From an uncultured Desulfocapsa sp. (GTDB lineage Bacteria > Desulfobacterota > Desulfobulbia > Desulfobulbales > Desulfocapsaceae), in assembly GCA_947311435.1 (NCBI GenBank), contig CAMZKT010000022.1, positions 1 to 61,346 of the forward strand: a DNA stretch of 61,346 nt, in the 5' to 3' direction. Under the pieces are notes generated by a model, which worked only from the letters and a program-made list of their open reading frames with translations, had not been told where the DNA came from and did not search any database. Both the position numbers and the translations under genes were made by a program. Below, piece by piece: positions 15,990 to 25,233 of this stretch (the first letter of the stretch is position 1; every line of letters starts with the position of its first letter).

Positions 15990-17693
15990 TTATGAACGTC
16001 CCCTCTGTTCCACCGTCTCAGTATCGATTATAAACTTACTGACCATGTTATTTAAATTATTCACGATATCAGCCAAGTCACCAGCACTGCTACTCACGGT
16101 ATTACCTGTATTGGACAGTTCTCCGGCAAGACTTGACATTTCTGCTATATCCTGAGCGATCTCAACTGAAGCCGCTGAGCTTTGTGCAACATTTTCATTG
16201 ACTTCAGAAATCCCGATGGCTGCCTGCTGGATATTTGATGAAATCTCGTTGGTGGTTGCGGTCTGTTCTGCAACAGAATTACTAATCCCCGCCACAATGT
16301 CATCCACTTTCTCGATGACTTCTGAGATCTGTTTGATTTCGGCCACTGTCTCAGCAGTTGATCCCTGCATGGATTCAATGGACGACCTGATTTCTCCGGT
16401 GGCTTCTGCTGTCTGTTTAGCCAACTCTTTTATTTCGTTTGCAACAACAGCAAAACCCTTTCCGGCCTCGCCTGCCCTTGCCGCCTCAATGGTTGCGTTC
16501 AAAGCCAAAAGATTAGTCTGATCGGAAATTTCAGTTATCACTTCCGTGACTTTGGAAATTTGATTAGCCGCCTCACCAAGAGAATCGACCTTCCTTGAAG
16601 AACTGTTTGCAAGTCGCACCGCATCTTCTGTGACACTTCGTGCTTCCCTGGTTTTTGCATCGACTTCTTCTATGGAACTGGTTACTTCTTCGGAAGCTGT
16701 GGCCACAATATTTACATTAGTTGACGCCTCCTCACTTGCAGCAGCGACAGAATTCATATTCACACTCAGTTGTTCTGTTGCAGCAGCAATTGAACTTGAT
16801 CGTTCTGAAACATTACGACTATTGCCAGACATTGAACCAGCCACACCATTCAACTCATTTGAAGTTGAATCCAGTCCAAGAATTTCACTACTTAAACTTC
16901 CTATCATCCTGTTTAACTTTTCCGCAGTTTTATCCAAAGCACCAACCAGGAGTCCTACTTCATCTTTTTGCTTCAACTCAATTCGTTTGCTAAGATCACC
17001 ATTGGCCAATATTCCTGCGAACCCTACTGCTTTTTGAAGGGAAGAGCTAATCTGTTTTGAGATAATAAAGCTAAAAAGAAACGCAATTGCCAGAGCCAAT
17101 ACAGTAAGGATTTTGAGTAAACGAATTTCAAACAAAGTGTCAGCTTGCAATTGTTTGTCCCCTTCCATAGCAATCTGGTTCACCATCTCCCCCACCTCCT
17201 CAAGCAATTGAGAAGTTCGTATAAGGGATGGTTTTGTTTTGGTTTTATAAACAAGCATGGCGGTCTCTTTTGAACCTCCGCTGGCATTCACTTTTTCCTG
17301 GATTTCTTTTGCAGAATCATGGATAGCCTTATGGGGAGCTTCTATAGATTTCAGTATTGATCCCAGGGAGGGGTTTACTTTTTCAACTAGGCTTCGTTTT
17401 TCTCCGTAAAGCCACTGCCCAAGCTTGCACTTACGATGATCGGTTGAAACACTCATGTTTGTAACATTTTTATCATGAAGAAAGGCCATTACCTTATTTT
17501 GCCATTTCAGATGATCAATCTCTTTCTGAACAACCTCCCCTGCTATCTCGTTCAAGAAGAGATTACGTTCTATTTCATCTGAAATTCCGGTGAAACCAGA
17601 ATAAGTGATAGTACTTATCGTTATAAGTAGGGCACACACCGTCCCGAAACCCACTGCCAATTTCTTCGCTATTGATAAATTGTTCCACAACAT
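15990..17693 (-). CDS. Methyl-accepting chemotaxis protein with CZB-like periplasmic domain
   Basis: 567 residues. TM1 about 10-32, periplasmic domain 33-190, TM2 about 192-212, then HAMP, then the long signalling coiled coil. The hairpin tip EISDQTNLLALNATIEAARA is intact. The periplasmic part contains a chemoreceptor zinc-binding (CZB) pattern: DHLKWQNKVMAFLHD, DHRKCKLGQWLYGE, and PHKAIH, supplying His and Cys ligands. CZB domains are more often cytoplasmic, so the placement outside is notable. Monocistronic. Probably a sensor of zinc, or of an oxidant acting through the zinc site, linked to CheA/CheW encoded elsewhere. Confidence 0.88.
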   Translation of the reverse strand: MLWNNLSIAKKLAVGFGTVCALLITISTITYSGFTGISDEIERNLFLNEIAGEVVQKEIDHLKWQNKVMAFLHDKNVTNMSVSTDHRKCKLGQWLYGEKRSLVEKVNPSLGSILKSIEAPHKAIHDSAKEIQEKVNASGGSKETAMLVYKTKTKPSLIRTSQLLEEVGEMVNQIAMEGDKQLQADTLFEIRLLKILTVLALAIAFLFSFIISKQISSSLQKAVGFAGILANGDLSKRIELKQKDEVGLLVGALDKTAEKLNRMIGSLSSEILGLDSTSNELNGVAGSMSGNSRNVSERSSSIAAATEQLSVNMNSVAAASEEASTNVNIVATASEEVTSSIEEVDAKTREARSVTEDAVRLANSSSRKVDSLGEAANQISKVTEVITEISDQTNLLALNATIEAARAGEAGKGFAVVANEIKELAKQTAEATGEIRSSIESMQGSTAETVAEIKQISEVIEKVDDIVAGISNSVAEQTATTNEISSNIQQAAIGISEVNENVAQSSAASVEIAQDIAEMSSLAGELSNTGNTVSSSAGDLADIVNNLNNMVSKFIIDTETVEQRGRS

Positions 17694-17926
17694 TTGATTG
17701 TCCTCCCATAATTTATTGATAAAATTTACGATATCAGGCCACTACTTTAGTCTATGATAAAAATGCAACTAAACAAAATTGTTTTTTTAAAAAAACCAAA
17801 CAATCTTGTAACCAACCCTACCTTTCTTCGTTGTACTGGTAAGTTCACCAGGTGGATGTGGAAAAAAGCGGGCAGACGTACTGCTCACCATATCCACTGG
17901 TTAATTTTCAATTCAGGAGAAAAATC

Positions 17927-18469
17927 ATGCTTGTAATGACTTCAAAAACTGTAAAGACCCTTGTAATGGCAGCCGCACTTTCCTTTCTTACTATTCCGGC
18001 CATGGCCGGAAACGGGAATGGCGATGGTACTCCAGATCGTGACAGAGATGGGTCATGCCTCACAGTATTCAGTGACAGCTCTGCAGTACTGTTGGCACGA
18101 GGAGGAAATGGTAACGGTGGGAGTGGCAATGGTGGAGGACAAAATGGTAACAGAACCGGTGACCAGGATGGCTCTGGCCCAGACAGACTTAAAGACGGTT
18201 CCTGCCTTGACCTTTTCGCACCGGCCAACAGCACATTACTCGTAAAACAGAATGGTAACAGAACTGGTGACCAGGACGGCACACCAGATCGCGACAGAGA
18301 CGGTTCCTGCCTCACGGCATTCGGTAACAGTTCTGCCGTACTTCTCGCACGAGGAGGAAATGGTAACGGTGGGGGTGGCAATGGTGGCGGTAACGGCGGT
18401 AACGGCCCCGGAGATGGCACAGGGGATGGTACTCCAGATCGTGATGGAACCTGCACACTGAACGTATAA
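17927..18469 (+). CDS. Secreted Gly/Asn/Asp-rich repeat protein
   Basis: 180 residues from the ATG at 17927, preceded by AGGAGA; an in-frame ATG at 17852 lacks a signal peptide. Signal peptide to about AMA|GN. The mature protein is built of imperfect repeats of the form GDGTPDRDRDGSCLT, then an S-S-A-V-L-L-A-R hydrophobic patch, then a Gly/Asn linker. There are three full units and a short fourth ending CTLNV. Each unit has one Cys. The D-x-D-x-D-G spacing recalls calcium-binding loops, but this is unproven. No family recognised. It stands alone and has its own terminator. Confidence 0.65.
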   Translation: MLVMTSKTVKTLVMAAALSFLTIPAMAGNGNGDGTPDRDRDGSCLTVFSDSSAVLLARGGNGNGGSGNGGGQNGNRTGDQDGSGPDRLKDGSCLDLFAPANSTLLVKQNGNRTGDQDGTPDRDRDGSCLTAFGNSSAVLLARGGNGNGGGGNGGGNGGNGPGDGTGDGTPDRDGTCTLNV

Positions 18470-18537
18470 TTTATGTACCTGAAACTTCTATTCTGCAATT
18501 AACAGTGCAGGATTAAGATCCAAGTACTTTTGGAAGA

Positions 18538-18567
18538 GGCGTGTCCCATCTGGGCACGCCTTTTTTT
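18538..18567 (+). terminator. Rho-independent terminator of the repeat-protein gene
   Basis: GGCGTG(T)CCCA / TGGGCACGCC stem with a two-base loop, followed by seven T residues (18561-18567), about 70 bp after the stop codon. Confidence 0.85.
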
Positions 18568-18626
18568 GTTTGCGTACATGCAGTACGTTACCGTTGCCCC
18601 CCAAAACTCAGCTGTACAAATCACTC

Positions 18627-18680
18627 TTGACAGATGAAATAAAAGCTGCTATCGTAACACGTTTTAAAAGATGGTGTTAC
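18627..18680 (+). promoter_or_regulatory. nikMLK promoter with NikR-type operator
   Basis: -35 TTGACA (18627-18632), 17-bp spacer, -10 TATCGT (18650-18655), and GTAACACG-N11-GGTGTTAC (18654-18680) overlapping the -10. One mismatch from full symmetry. This is the fourth site of the same type and layout in the window, and it lies about 100 bp before a nickel/cobalt transporter gene. Confidence 0.7.
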
Positions 18681-18779
18681 AAGGACTGGTATTAGAATTA
18701 TCCCTGCTACCAGACTTTTATCTGTAAACCATAACTATACACATTAAGCAGTTCTACAATTTCTCAAAGGATTTTAACC

Positions 18780-19385
18780 ATGCACATTTCAGAAGGTGTA
18801 TTATCTGCACCTGTTTTAATAAGCGGCGGTGCACTCACGGCAGCCGGAACCGCCATTGGTCTCAAAAAAATAGATTATGAGAAAATAATGCCAGTGGCCA
18901 TTCTGGCCTCGGTCTTTTTTGTGGCATCTCTTATTCACGTCCCCATAGGCCCTGGATCCATTCACCTTGTCTTGAGTGGTCTGCTTGGAATTATCCTTGG
19001 CTGGGCCTGCTTTCCTGCTATACTTGTTGCCCTGCTTCTTCAGGTAATTTTTTTCCAGTTTGGCGGCCTGATGGTTCTGGGGGTGAACACCTTCAATATG
19101 GCCGCTCCTGCGGTTCTCTGTTTTTATTTATTTCGCCCTTGGCTGATTAAGAAAAAAACACGTCTAATTGCAGGATTTGCAACGGGTGCTCTCTCAATTC
19201 TTTTTTCTTCTCTGCTCATGGCTTTGTCTCTGGCCTTGAGCGACAGCGGCTTTCTGGACACTGCTAAAATCATCCTTCTAGCGAATATCCCGATAATGAT
19301 AATTGAGGGAATTATTACCATGTTCACAGTCTCTTTTCTTACTAGAGTTCAACCAGATATCCTCCAACTTGAAACAACCAGGTAA
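18780..19385 (+). CDS. nikM: Nickel/cobalt ECF-type transporter S component, CbiM/NikM family
   Basis: 201 residues, six or seven hydrophobic helices. It starts MHISEG: in CbiM/NikM the N-terminal Met-His pair enters the membrane and its His2 is a metal ligand, so the start at 18780 is well supported. Other landmarks are HVPIGPGSIHLVLSGLLG, with further ligand histidines, and the helix VLGVNTFNMAAPAV. It is followed by NikL- and NikK-like genes, a combination reported for nickel uptake, and preceded by a NikR-type operator. No CbiQ/CbiO energising genes follow. Confidence 0.87.
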   Translation: MHISEGVLSAPVLISGGALTAAGTAIGLKKIDYEKIMPVAILASVFFVASLIHVPIGPGSIHLVLSGLLGIILGWACFPAILVALLLQVIFFQFGGLMVLGVNTFNMAAPAVLCFYLFRPWLIKKKTRLIAGFATGALSILFSSLLMALSLALSDSGFLDTAKIILLANIPIMIIEGIITMFTVSFLTRVQPDILQLETTR

Positions 19386-19388
19386 GCC

Positions 19389-20054
19389 ATGAAACATTCA
19401 AAACGAATAGTGAAGACCCTTGTTGTCCAGATCCTTTTTCTTGTCTTTGTTCTTTCTTCCGCCCAGGCGCATAAGGTTCGAGTATTTGCCTACTCTGAAG
19501 GAAAAAAAATTGTAGGAGAAACCGCTTTCAGTGGCGGCCGTTCTCCAAAGGATTCTAAAATCACAGTACAGGACGCTGCCTCAGGAAAAATACTGACCAC
19601 CACTAAAACTAATGCAAATGGTGATTTTGAATTTCCGATTCCTGTGGAAGCCAGTCAGAACAAACTGGATCTTCTCATTGTTGTAAGTGCTGGTGAAGGG
19701 CATCGTGGTCAATGGAAAATGACTGCTGATGAGTATCTTGAAGAACCGGCTCCATTATCCAATGATACAAACGACTCAACACCTGCTGCTGTTCAGCAAA
19801 TTTCTCAAAATAACGTTAAGAATGAAGGGGCACAAAGAGAAGCTATAGCTGTGGATTCTGCACAGTTGCGTAAGATAATAAATGAAAGTCTGGACAGAAA
19901 ACTGGCACCAATCAAAAGAATGCTGACCGAAAGCAAGGATCAGGGGCCAAGGATACAGGATATCCTTGGAGGCATTGGATATCTGATTGGTTTGGCTGGA
20001 TTTCTTGCCTATTTTAACAGAAATAAAAACACAGGAGAAAGAAATGACGCGTAA
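19389..20054 (+). CDS. nikL: NikL-like accessory component of the nickel transporter
   Basis: 221 residues. Signal peptide to about AQA|HK, so the mature protein starts with His, a possible metal ligand. A periplasmic Ig/transthyretin-like domain follows (about 27-115; SKITVQDAASGKILTTTKTN, NGDFEFPIP). Then come a linker and one C-terminal membrane helix (about 195-212, IGYLIGLAGFLAYF). This layout fits NikL, the accessory subunit seen with NikM in several proteobacteria. It starts 3 bp after nikM and overlaps the NikK-like gene by 11 bp. Confidence 0.7.
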   Translation: MKHSKRIVKTLVVQILFLVFVLSSAQAHKVRVFAYSEGKKIVGETAFSGGRSPKDSKITVQDAASGKILTTTKTNANGDFEFPIPVEASQNKLDLLIVVSAGEGHRGQWKMTADEYLEEPAPLSNDTNDSTPAAVQQISQNNVKNEGAQREAIAVDSAQLRKIINESLDRKLAPIKRMLTESKDQGPRIQDILGGIGYLIGLAGFLAYFNRNKNTGERNDA

Positions 20055-20823
20055 AACGATTTTCACTGGATGTATCACAGGACTGACAATTGCCATGGCT
20101 TCTCAGGCCGTGGCTCATTTTGGCATGGTTATTCCGTCCAGTAATCTCGCCACCCAGGAAAAAAAGGATATCGACATAAGCCTTTCTTTTTCTCATCCAT
20201 TTGAAGTTATCGGCATGGATCTGGTAAAACCTGAAAAGTTTTATGTGGTCAAAGATGGTAAACAAACTGACCTGAAATCAACCTTAAGCCAAACCAGTGT
20301 GATGGATCACATTGCCTGGAAGACCAATTACAAGATTAAAAGGCCAGGTGTGTACCAATTTGTCATGGAGCCAACCCCCTATTGGGAGCCAGCTGAAGAC
20401 CTTTCCATCATTCATTACACCAAAACTGTTGTTTCCGCTTTTGGTGACGCAGAAGGGTGGGATCAGCCAGTGGGATTACCAACCGAAATCGTTCCACTGC
20501 TGCGTCCCTTTGGTAACTATGCCGGAAACTCTTTCACCGGCAAAGTCCTGATGGATGGTAAACCAGTCCCCAATGCTGAAGTCGAAGTTGAGTTTTACAA
20601 TCAGGATGGAAGTCTGCATGCTCCAAGTGACCACCACGTTACTCAGGTAATCAAAGCTGACGGCAACGGCATTTTCAGCTTTGCCTGCCCCCGTGATGGA
20701 TGGTGGGGATTCTCAGCATTGAACGAAGCTGACTACACACTCCCAAATCCAGATGGCGAGTCTAAACCAGTGGAACTAGGTGGAGTATTATGGATATTTC
20801 TCGACAAGTATCAAAAGAAATAA
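20044..20823 (+). CDS. nikK: NikK-like periplasmic protein (DUF4198)
   Basis: 259 residues from the ATG at 20044, which has GGAGAAAG upstream. Signal peptide to about AVA|HF, again leaving an N-terminal His. The body matches the DUF4198 style: HFGMVIPSSNLATQEKKDID, then two beta-rich domains with KVLMDGKPVPNAEVEVEFYN and a C-terminal WWGFSALNEADYT. DUF4198 proteins (NikK) are found with NikM/NikL in nickel clusters and are thought to deliver metal to the membrane subunit. It is the last gene of the operon. Confidence 0.7.
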   Translation: MTRKTIFTGCITGLTIAMASQAVAHFGMVIPSSNLATQEKKDIDISLSFSHPFEVIGMDLVKPEKFYVVKDGKQTDLKSTLSQTSVMDHIAWKTNYKIKRPGVYQFVMEPTPYWEPAEDLSIIHYTKTVVSAFGDAEGWDQPVGLPTEIVPLLRPFGNYAGNSFTGKVLMDGKPVPNAEVEVEFYNQDGSLHAPSDHHVTQVIKADGNGIFSFACPRDGWWGFSALNEADYTLPNPDGESKPVELGGVLWIFLDKYQKK

Positions 20824-20841
20824 AACGCTTCCGCCAATGAT

Positions 20842-20918
20842 TCCTGGAATACACCCTCATTTTTAGCGGGTTCTATTCCAGGAGGCATTAAACACACCGG
20901 CAGATCCCTGATCTGCCG
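20842..20918. terminator. Hairpins between convergent nikK and the RND operon
   Basis: Two stems: TCCTGGAATA (20842-20851) with TATTCCAGGA (20874-20883), and CGGCAGATC-CCT-GATCTGCCG (20898-20918). They lie in a 250-bp convergent gap that otherwise shows nothing convincing. No long T run, so termination is only likely. Confidence 0.4.
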
Positions 20919-21075
20919 TGCTTGAATCAGGATAGAACCATGAAACCCCCAAAACAGATCCACTATTTCATGCTGCATAATGATGGAGTTCGCTGAGCTT
21001 ACACGGGCCGAATACAACACCCGAGCCAGCGTATCCACGGAAAGTTGCGCTTCCCTCTAAACACCTGCCTTACCC

Positions 21076-24000
21076 TTATTGTGTTTTTGCAGTCAAAATA
21101 TATAGCAGCGGGATAAACACCAGGGTGAGAAAAGTCCCTACCAGCAGACCGCCAATAACAACAGCACCCAGAGGGGCCAGCCTTTCAAGACCTATGGCCG
21201 ACCCAAGTGCCACCGGAAGCATCCCTGCGGCAACAGCAAAGGCTGTCATCAGCACCGGCCTTGTGCGGATACGGATACTTTCCAGCATGGCTTCCCGTTT
21301 TTCCATCCCCTCATCTATTTTTTCCTGAGCAAAATGAATAAGGAGTATGGCATTGTTAACGATAATACCCGAGAGCAGAATAAAACCCATCATGGCCGGC
21401 ATGGAGACATGATACCCCATAAGAAGCAAAGTCCATGCTGCTCCGATTATAGTTAAAGGTATCGAGAGAATAATCATTATCGACAACTTGACTGAGTCAA
21501 AAAATGTTATCAGAGTAAAAAATATCAGAACTACGGCAAAACCTATTGCCTTTGCCATTCGTCCAGCCGAATTGTTAAACTCCTTAATATCTCCCACCTG
21601 CGCCATACTCACCGAAGAGGGTAACTCTGTACCTGCAAAACTCTCCTCAAAATTCTCCATAATGTGAGAGATGGCTGCCTTTTCACGAAACCCATACACA
21701 TTAAGCGTATAATTCAGACCTTCCCTGTTAATTATACCCGGCTCCAGCTCTCTTTCGATGGTTGCCAGCCTGGCCAGGGGGATTTTATCTCCGGTTGGTG
21801 TATCAATCAGGGTTGTGGCAAGCAGCTCCATTCTGTCTCGCTGCTTCTGTGGAAGCCAGCCCCGTACACCAAAATCAAGGCTGTTGGTGTTGGGAAAAGA
21901 GGCCACCATGGCACCCCTGAGCAAAACCCGTAATTGACTGATAACATCGTCGTTGTTCAGGCCATATCCGGCAACCTGTTTTCTGTCCAACTTCAGGTTA
22001 AATACGGTTTTATCAATATCCCATGTTCTGGAAACCGAGACAACACCTTTGGTTTTGCACAGTGCGTTTTCCACCAAATCTCCTGCCTTGACCAAATCGG
22101 CAAAATCCGGCCCGGAAAGCATAATATCAATATTGGCTCGAATACTTGAAAGAGCCGTTGCTCCATAATCGACAACTTCAAGCCGTTTAACATGCTCCAA
22201 AGCCGCTAGCCTGGGACGAAGCTCATGCTCTATATCCCAGATGGTTTTATCTCGCTGGTAACGATCAACAAAGGTTGCAGTGATGGCAATGCGATCGGTT
22301 CCGGAGCCGGAACCAATACTGAGTACCCCTGGCTCACTACCAATGGACGCTGAAAGGTATTCCAGTTCACCGCTTTCCTCAATAATCAGGTTTGCCTGAC
22401 GGACAATCCCTTTACTCATCTCGATGGGCAGGTTGGGATCAGTGGTAATTCTTATCATTACTCCTCCTGTATCCATGGGTGGCATAAGTTCACGGCCAAC
22501 TGTGGGCATCACCATCCGAACACTGAAGACAAAGGATATGAGTAAAAGTTGAAAAAGAATAATCCTGGCGAGTTTTTTATTCAAAGCAGCGGTTACAATC
22601 GCCGCAAAAAAGCCATGCATGGCCTCGTTCGCTCTGCTGCTGATGCAGTGAAAAAAACGTTCAGCTTTTAAAAGCCACGGAGAATCGATGGTAAGTATTT
22701 TCAATGAAAGTAAAGGGACTGCGGTAATTGAAATAATATAGGAGGCTGCTAGAGCCAACAGTAAGGTTGAAGTAAGAGGGCGAAACACGGTCTGAGGATA
22801 GCCACCGACAAATAGAATCGGTGCCAAAGCTATCATGGTAGTGATTGTTCCTGACAAATCGGCAAACATTATCTCCCTGGTTCCTTCCATGACTGCCTTG
22901 TGAATCTCAGAGCCCAGTTCCCGGTAATGACGCTCAATATTTTCCATAACCACCACCGCATCATCCAACAGCAACCCCAGTGCCAGAATAATACCGGTGA
23001 GCGTGACCACATTGAATTCGATTCCAACCAGCCACATAAGAGCCACGGTGCTTGCATACACCAGGGGGATGGTAATCAGCACCACCAGAACCTGCCTAAA
23101 ACTTGCCAGAAACAAAAAAACCACAAAGGTTGACATGAGAATGGCATCCCTCAAGGACTCAAACATATTTTGGGTTGACTGAACAATTATATCCTTCTGG
23201 GTATCGGTGATTTCAAAGTTTAACTGCGGGTGCTGTAGACGGAGCTTTGCCAATTCCTGTTCAACCCTCTCCACGGTACGCACCACATCGGCATCCTGTC
23301 CCCGTTGAACCGCCAGAGCTATAGCTTCTTTCCCGTTACCAAAATAGCCGCCGCTGTTCTCAAAATGACCGAAAAAGACATCCGCAACATCCTCAAGTGT
23401 TACAGTTTCGGTGAGACGAAGACCCTTAAGCCCTTGGACAGACTCTTCCCTTGCTGGAGATTTCAGGAGGTAACGGTTCTTGTCTCCAGAGAGAAAACCA
23501 ATGGCAAAATCACGGTTATTGGCTTTTATTGTTGCCAGCACCCGGCCCAGGCTCAGCCCGTAACGATCCAGTTTATGTTTATCAACAATGATCTGAATTT
23601 CTTTTTTATACCCACCAAAAATATCCACATTAGCTACACCAGGCAGCTTGATAAGCTGTTGTTTAAGTCGATTTTCAGCAAGCTGGCGGGTATCCTCAAA
23701 AGCTAGTTTTCCATCCTTCGGACTAATGGCTATCACTAGAACCGGTGGAGTTGCAGCAGAGATCATATGTACCTGGGGAGCCAACATATCAACAGGCAGG
23801 CTGGAGCGAATCTTGTCGAGAGCATTACTGACATCACTGGCTGCAGTCTCAAGATCCTTGGAGTAGGCAAATTCCGCCCGAACCACACTCACCTCATCAA
23901 TGGTGGTGGAATACACTCGGCGAATCCTGTCCAGTGTATACAACTCCTCTTCCACAGGAACACTGATATTAGCAGAAATTGAGCGGGCAGAACCTCCAGG

Positions 24001-24162
24001 CTGGACAAGAACCACAGCAATTTCCGGATAGTTTGATTCTGGAAACAGCTTCCGCTCAACACTATTATAGCCAACTATCCCAAGAAGCAGAAACAAAACA
24101 AGAAAGGAGTAGATAAAATATGGCCGGCTGAGCAAATGTTCAATCCAGCTCTTATTATTCAT
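21076..24162 (-). CDS. RND-family efflux pump inner-membrane transporter (AcrB/MexB superfamily)
   Basis: 1,028 residues from the ATG at 24162, which has GGGAGA just upstream; an in-frame ATG at 24186 is possible. Twelve hydrophobic helices in the two-fold RND pattern. The helix-4 motif GLLLDDAVVVMENIER carries the paired Asp residues of the proton relay. LPGVANVDIFGGYKKEIQI is the porter-domain signature. Proton-driven export from periplasm or inner membrane through a tripartite assembly. It overlaps the adaptor gene by 8 bp. The substrate is not predictable; divergence from AcrB suggests a different one. Confidence 0.93.
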   Translation of the reverse strand: MNNKSWIEHLLSRPYFIYSFLVLFLLLGIVGYNSVERKLFPESNYPEIAVVLVQPGGSARSISANISVPVEEELYTLDRIRRVYSTTIDEVSVVRAEFAYSKDLETAASDVSNALDKIRSSLPVDMLAPQVHMISAATPPVLVIAISPKDGKLAFEDTRQLAENRLKQQLIKLPGVANVDIFGGYKKEIQIIVDKHKLDRYGLSLGRVLATIKANNRDFAIGFLSGDKNRYLLKSPAREESVQGLKGLRLTETVTLEDVADVFFGHFENSGGYFGNGKEAIALAVQRGQDADVVRTVERVEQELAKLRLQHPQLNFEITDTQKDIIVQSTQNMFESLRDAILMSTFVVFLFLASFRQVLVVLITIPLVYASTVALMWLVGIEFNVVTLTGIILALGLLLDDAVVVMENIERHYRELGSEIHKAVMEGTREIMFADLSGTITTMIALAPILFVGGYPQTVFRPLTSTLLLALAASYIISITAVPLLSLKILTIDSPWLLKAERFFHCISSRANEAMHGFFAAIVTAALNKKLARIILFQLLLISFVFSVRMVMPTVGRELMPPMDTGGVMIRITTDPNLPIEMSKGIVRQANLIIEESGELEYLSASIGSEPGVLSIGSGSGTDRIAITATFVDRYQRDKTIWDIEHELRPRLAALEHVKRLEVVDYGATALSSIRANIDIMLSGPDFADLVKAGDLVENALCKTKGVVSVSRTWDIDKTVFNLKLDRKQVAGYGLNNDDVISQLRVLLRGAMVASFPNTNSLDFGVRGWLPQKQRDRMELLATTLIDTPTGDKIPLARLATIERELEPGIINREGLNYTLNVYGFREKAAISHIMENFEESFAGTELPSSVSMAQVGDIKEFNNSAGRMAKAIGFAVVLIFFTLITFFDSVKLSIMIILSIPLTIIGAAWTLLLMGYHVSMPAMMGFILLSGIIVNNAILLIHFAQEKIDEGMEKREAMLESIRIRTRPVLMTAFAVAAGMLPVALGSAIGLERLAPLGAVVIGGLLVGTFLTLVFIPLLYILTAKTQ

Positions 24163-25231
24163 GGCTTTCTCCCATGATGACCTCAACCTTTCCCCAGGTT
24201 GGCAGTAAACTCAACCTAGCCTCACTGGCAACCGCAACATGGTGTTGCACACAGGGGGTAATAAGCGCGAATTCCGAGTCGGCTGCAACGACATCCACTG
24301 CTTGTTCTTCAAAACGGTTTTCTTCAGTATAAACCATTATACCAGTGCCATTTTTACGGTGAAGAATTGCCTCCAACGGCACACTGCAGCCGCTCTGCTC
24401 CGCAATTATCACATTTACAGAGACATAACTTCCCATCGGGAGTTCAAGTTTTTTTCCCAGTCGTAATTCTGCAATGGCAAGACCTTGAGTGCTGTCATTA
24501 TAAATAGTTACTATCTCACCAGTTTCACCTGTTTCCGCAACGACAACCTTCTGTCCCGTCTGTACACTGCTCTTTCCCGGCACAAAGGAAAAAGTAAGCT
24601 TCTGCTCCAGAGAATTGAGACTAAGTATGGGACGGCCCGGAACTGCCAGATCACCTTGATTCTGAATGATGGAACCTACAACTGCCTTAAAAGGTGTTTC
24701 AATTCTGGTATAGGTCAACTGATTAAGCATTCCTTTCACCTTCTGTTCAAGCTCCAGCTTCGCTGCCCGAGATGCCTGCCAACCCACTTCGCTCTCTTCA
24801 AGTTTTTCCTTGGGCAAGCCGCCAGCATCATAGAGTTTACGGTTGCGTTCGTAGAGCTTACGATTGTACTTCAGGCGGGACTTGGCTGCTAAAAGTTGAG
24901 CTTTGGAACCCGCTAGAGATGTTTGCAGATCTTGATCGTCCACCGTTACCAACAGTTCCCCCTGTTCCACCTGCTGACTCTCCCTGACCAGCAGTCCTGT
25001 AATCCGTCCGGAAACCCTGGTAGATATTTCCACTCGTTTATCTGCCTTTAGAGTAGCCAGAAAGGAGCGACTTTCCACAACCTTTCTCTCGGTCGGAGCA
25101 ATAATTCTCACAGTGTAACCAGCTGGCAGGGCCACAGGAAGATCAGCGACTTCCTGCCTCCGTTTTTTCAACAGGACAAGCCCGGAAATAACGATGGCAA
25201 TCAATACAATACTCCCTAAAATCTTCTTCAT
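24155..25231 (-). CDS. RND periplasmic adaptor (membrane fusion protein, HlyD/AcrA type)
   Basis: 358 residues. N-terminal membrane anchor (about 5-21), then a barrel-sandwich lipoyl half (KADKRVEISTRVSGRITGLL), a coiled-coil hairpin (about 95-165), the second lipoyl half (IETPFKAVVGSIIQNQGD) and beta-barrel parts. This is the standard adaptor that bridges the RND pump and the outer-membrane channel. It sits 2 bp after the TolC-like gene and overlaps the pump gene. Confidence 0.9.
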   Translation of the reverse strand: MKKILGSIVLIAIVISGLVLLKKRRQEVADLPVALPAGYTVRIIAPTERKVVESRSFLATLKADKRVEISTRVSGRITGLLVRESQQVEQGELLVTVDDQDLQTSLAGSKAQLLAAKSRLKYNRKLYERNRKLYDAGGLPKEKLEESEVGWQASRAAKLELEQKVKGMLNQLTYTRIETPFKAVVGSIIQNQGDLAVPGRPILSLNSLEQKLTFSFVPGKSSVQTGQKVVVAETGETGEIVTIYNDSTQGLAIAELRLGKKLELPMGSYVSVNVIIAEQSGCSVPLEAILHRKNGTGIMVYTEENRFEEQAVDVVAADSEFALITPCVQHHVAVASEARLSLLPTWGKVEVIMGESHE

Positions 25232-25233
25232 TT

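Noticed and set aside
20811-21038. 75-codon frame on the minus strand between nikK and the RND gene
   Set aside because: No ribosome site, signal or family resemblance, and the region is dominated by hairpins.
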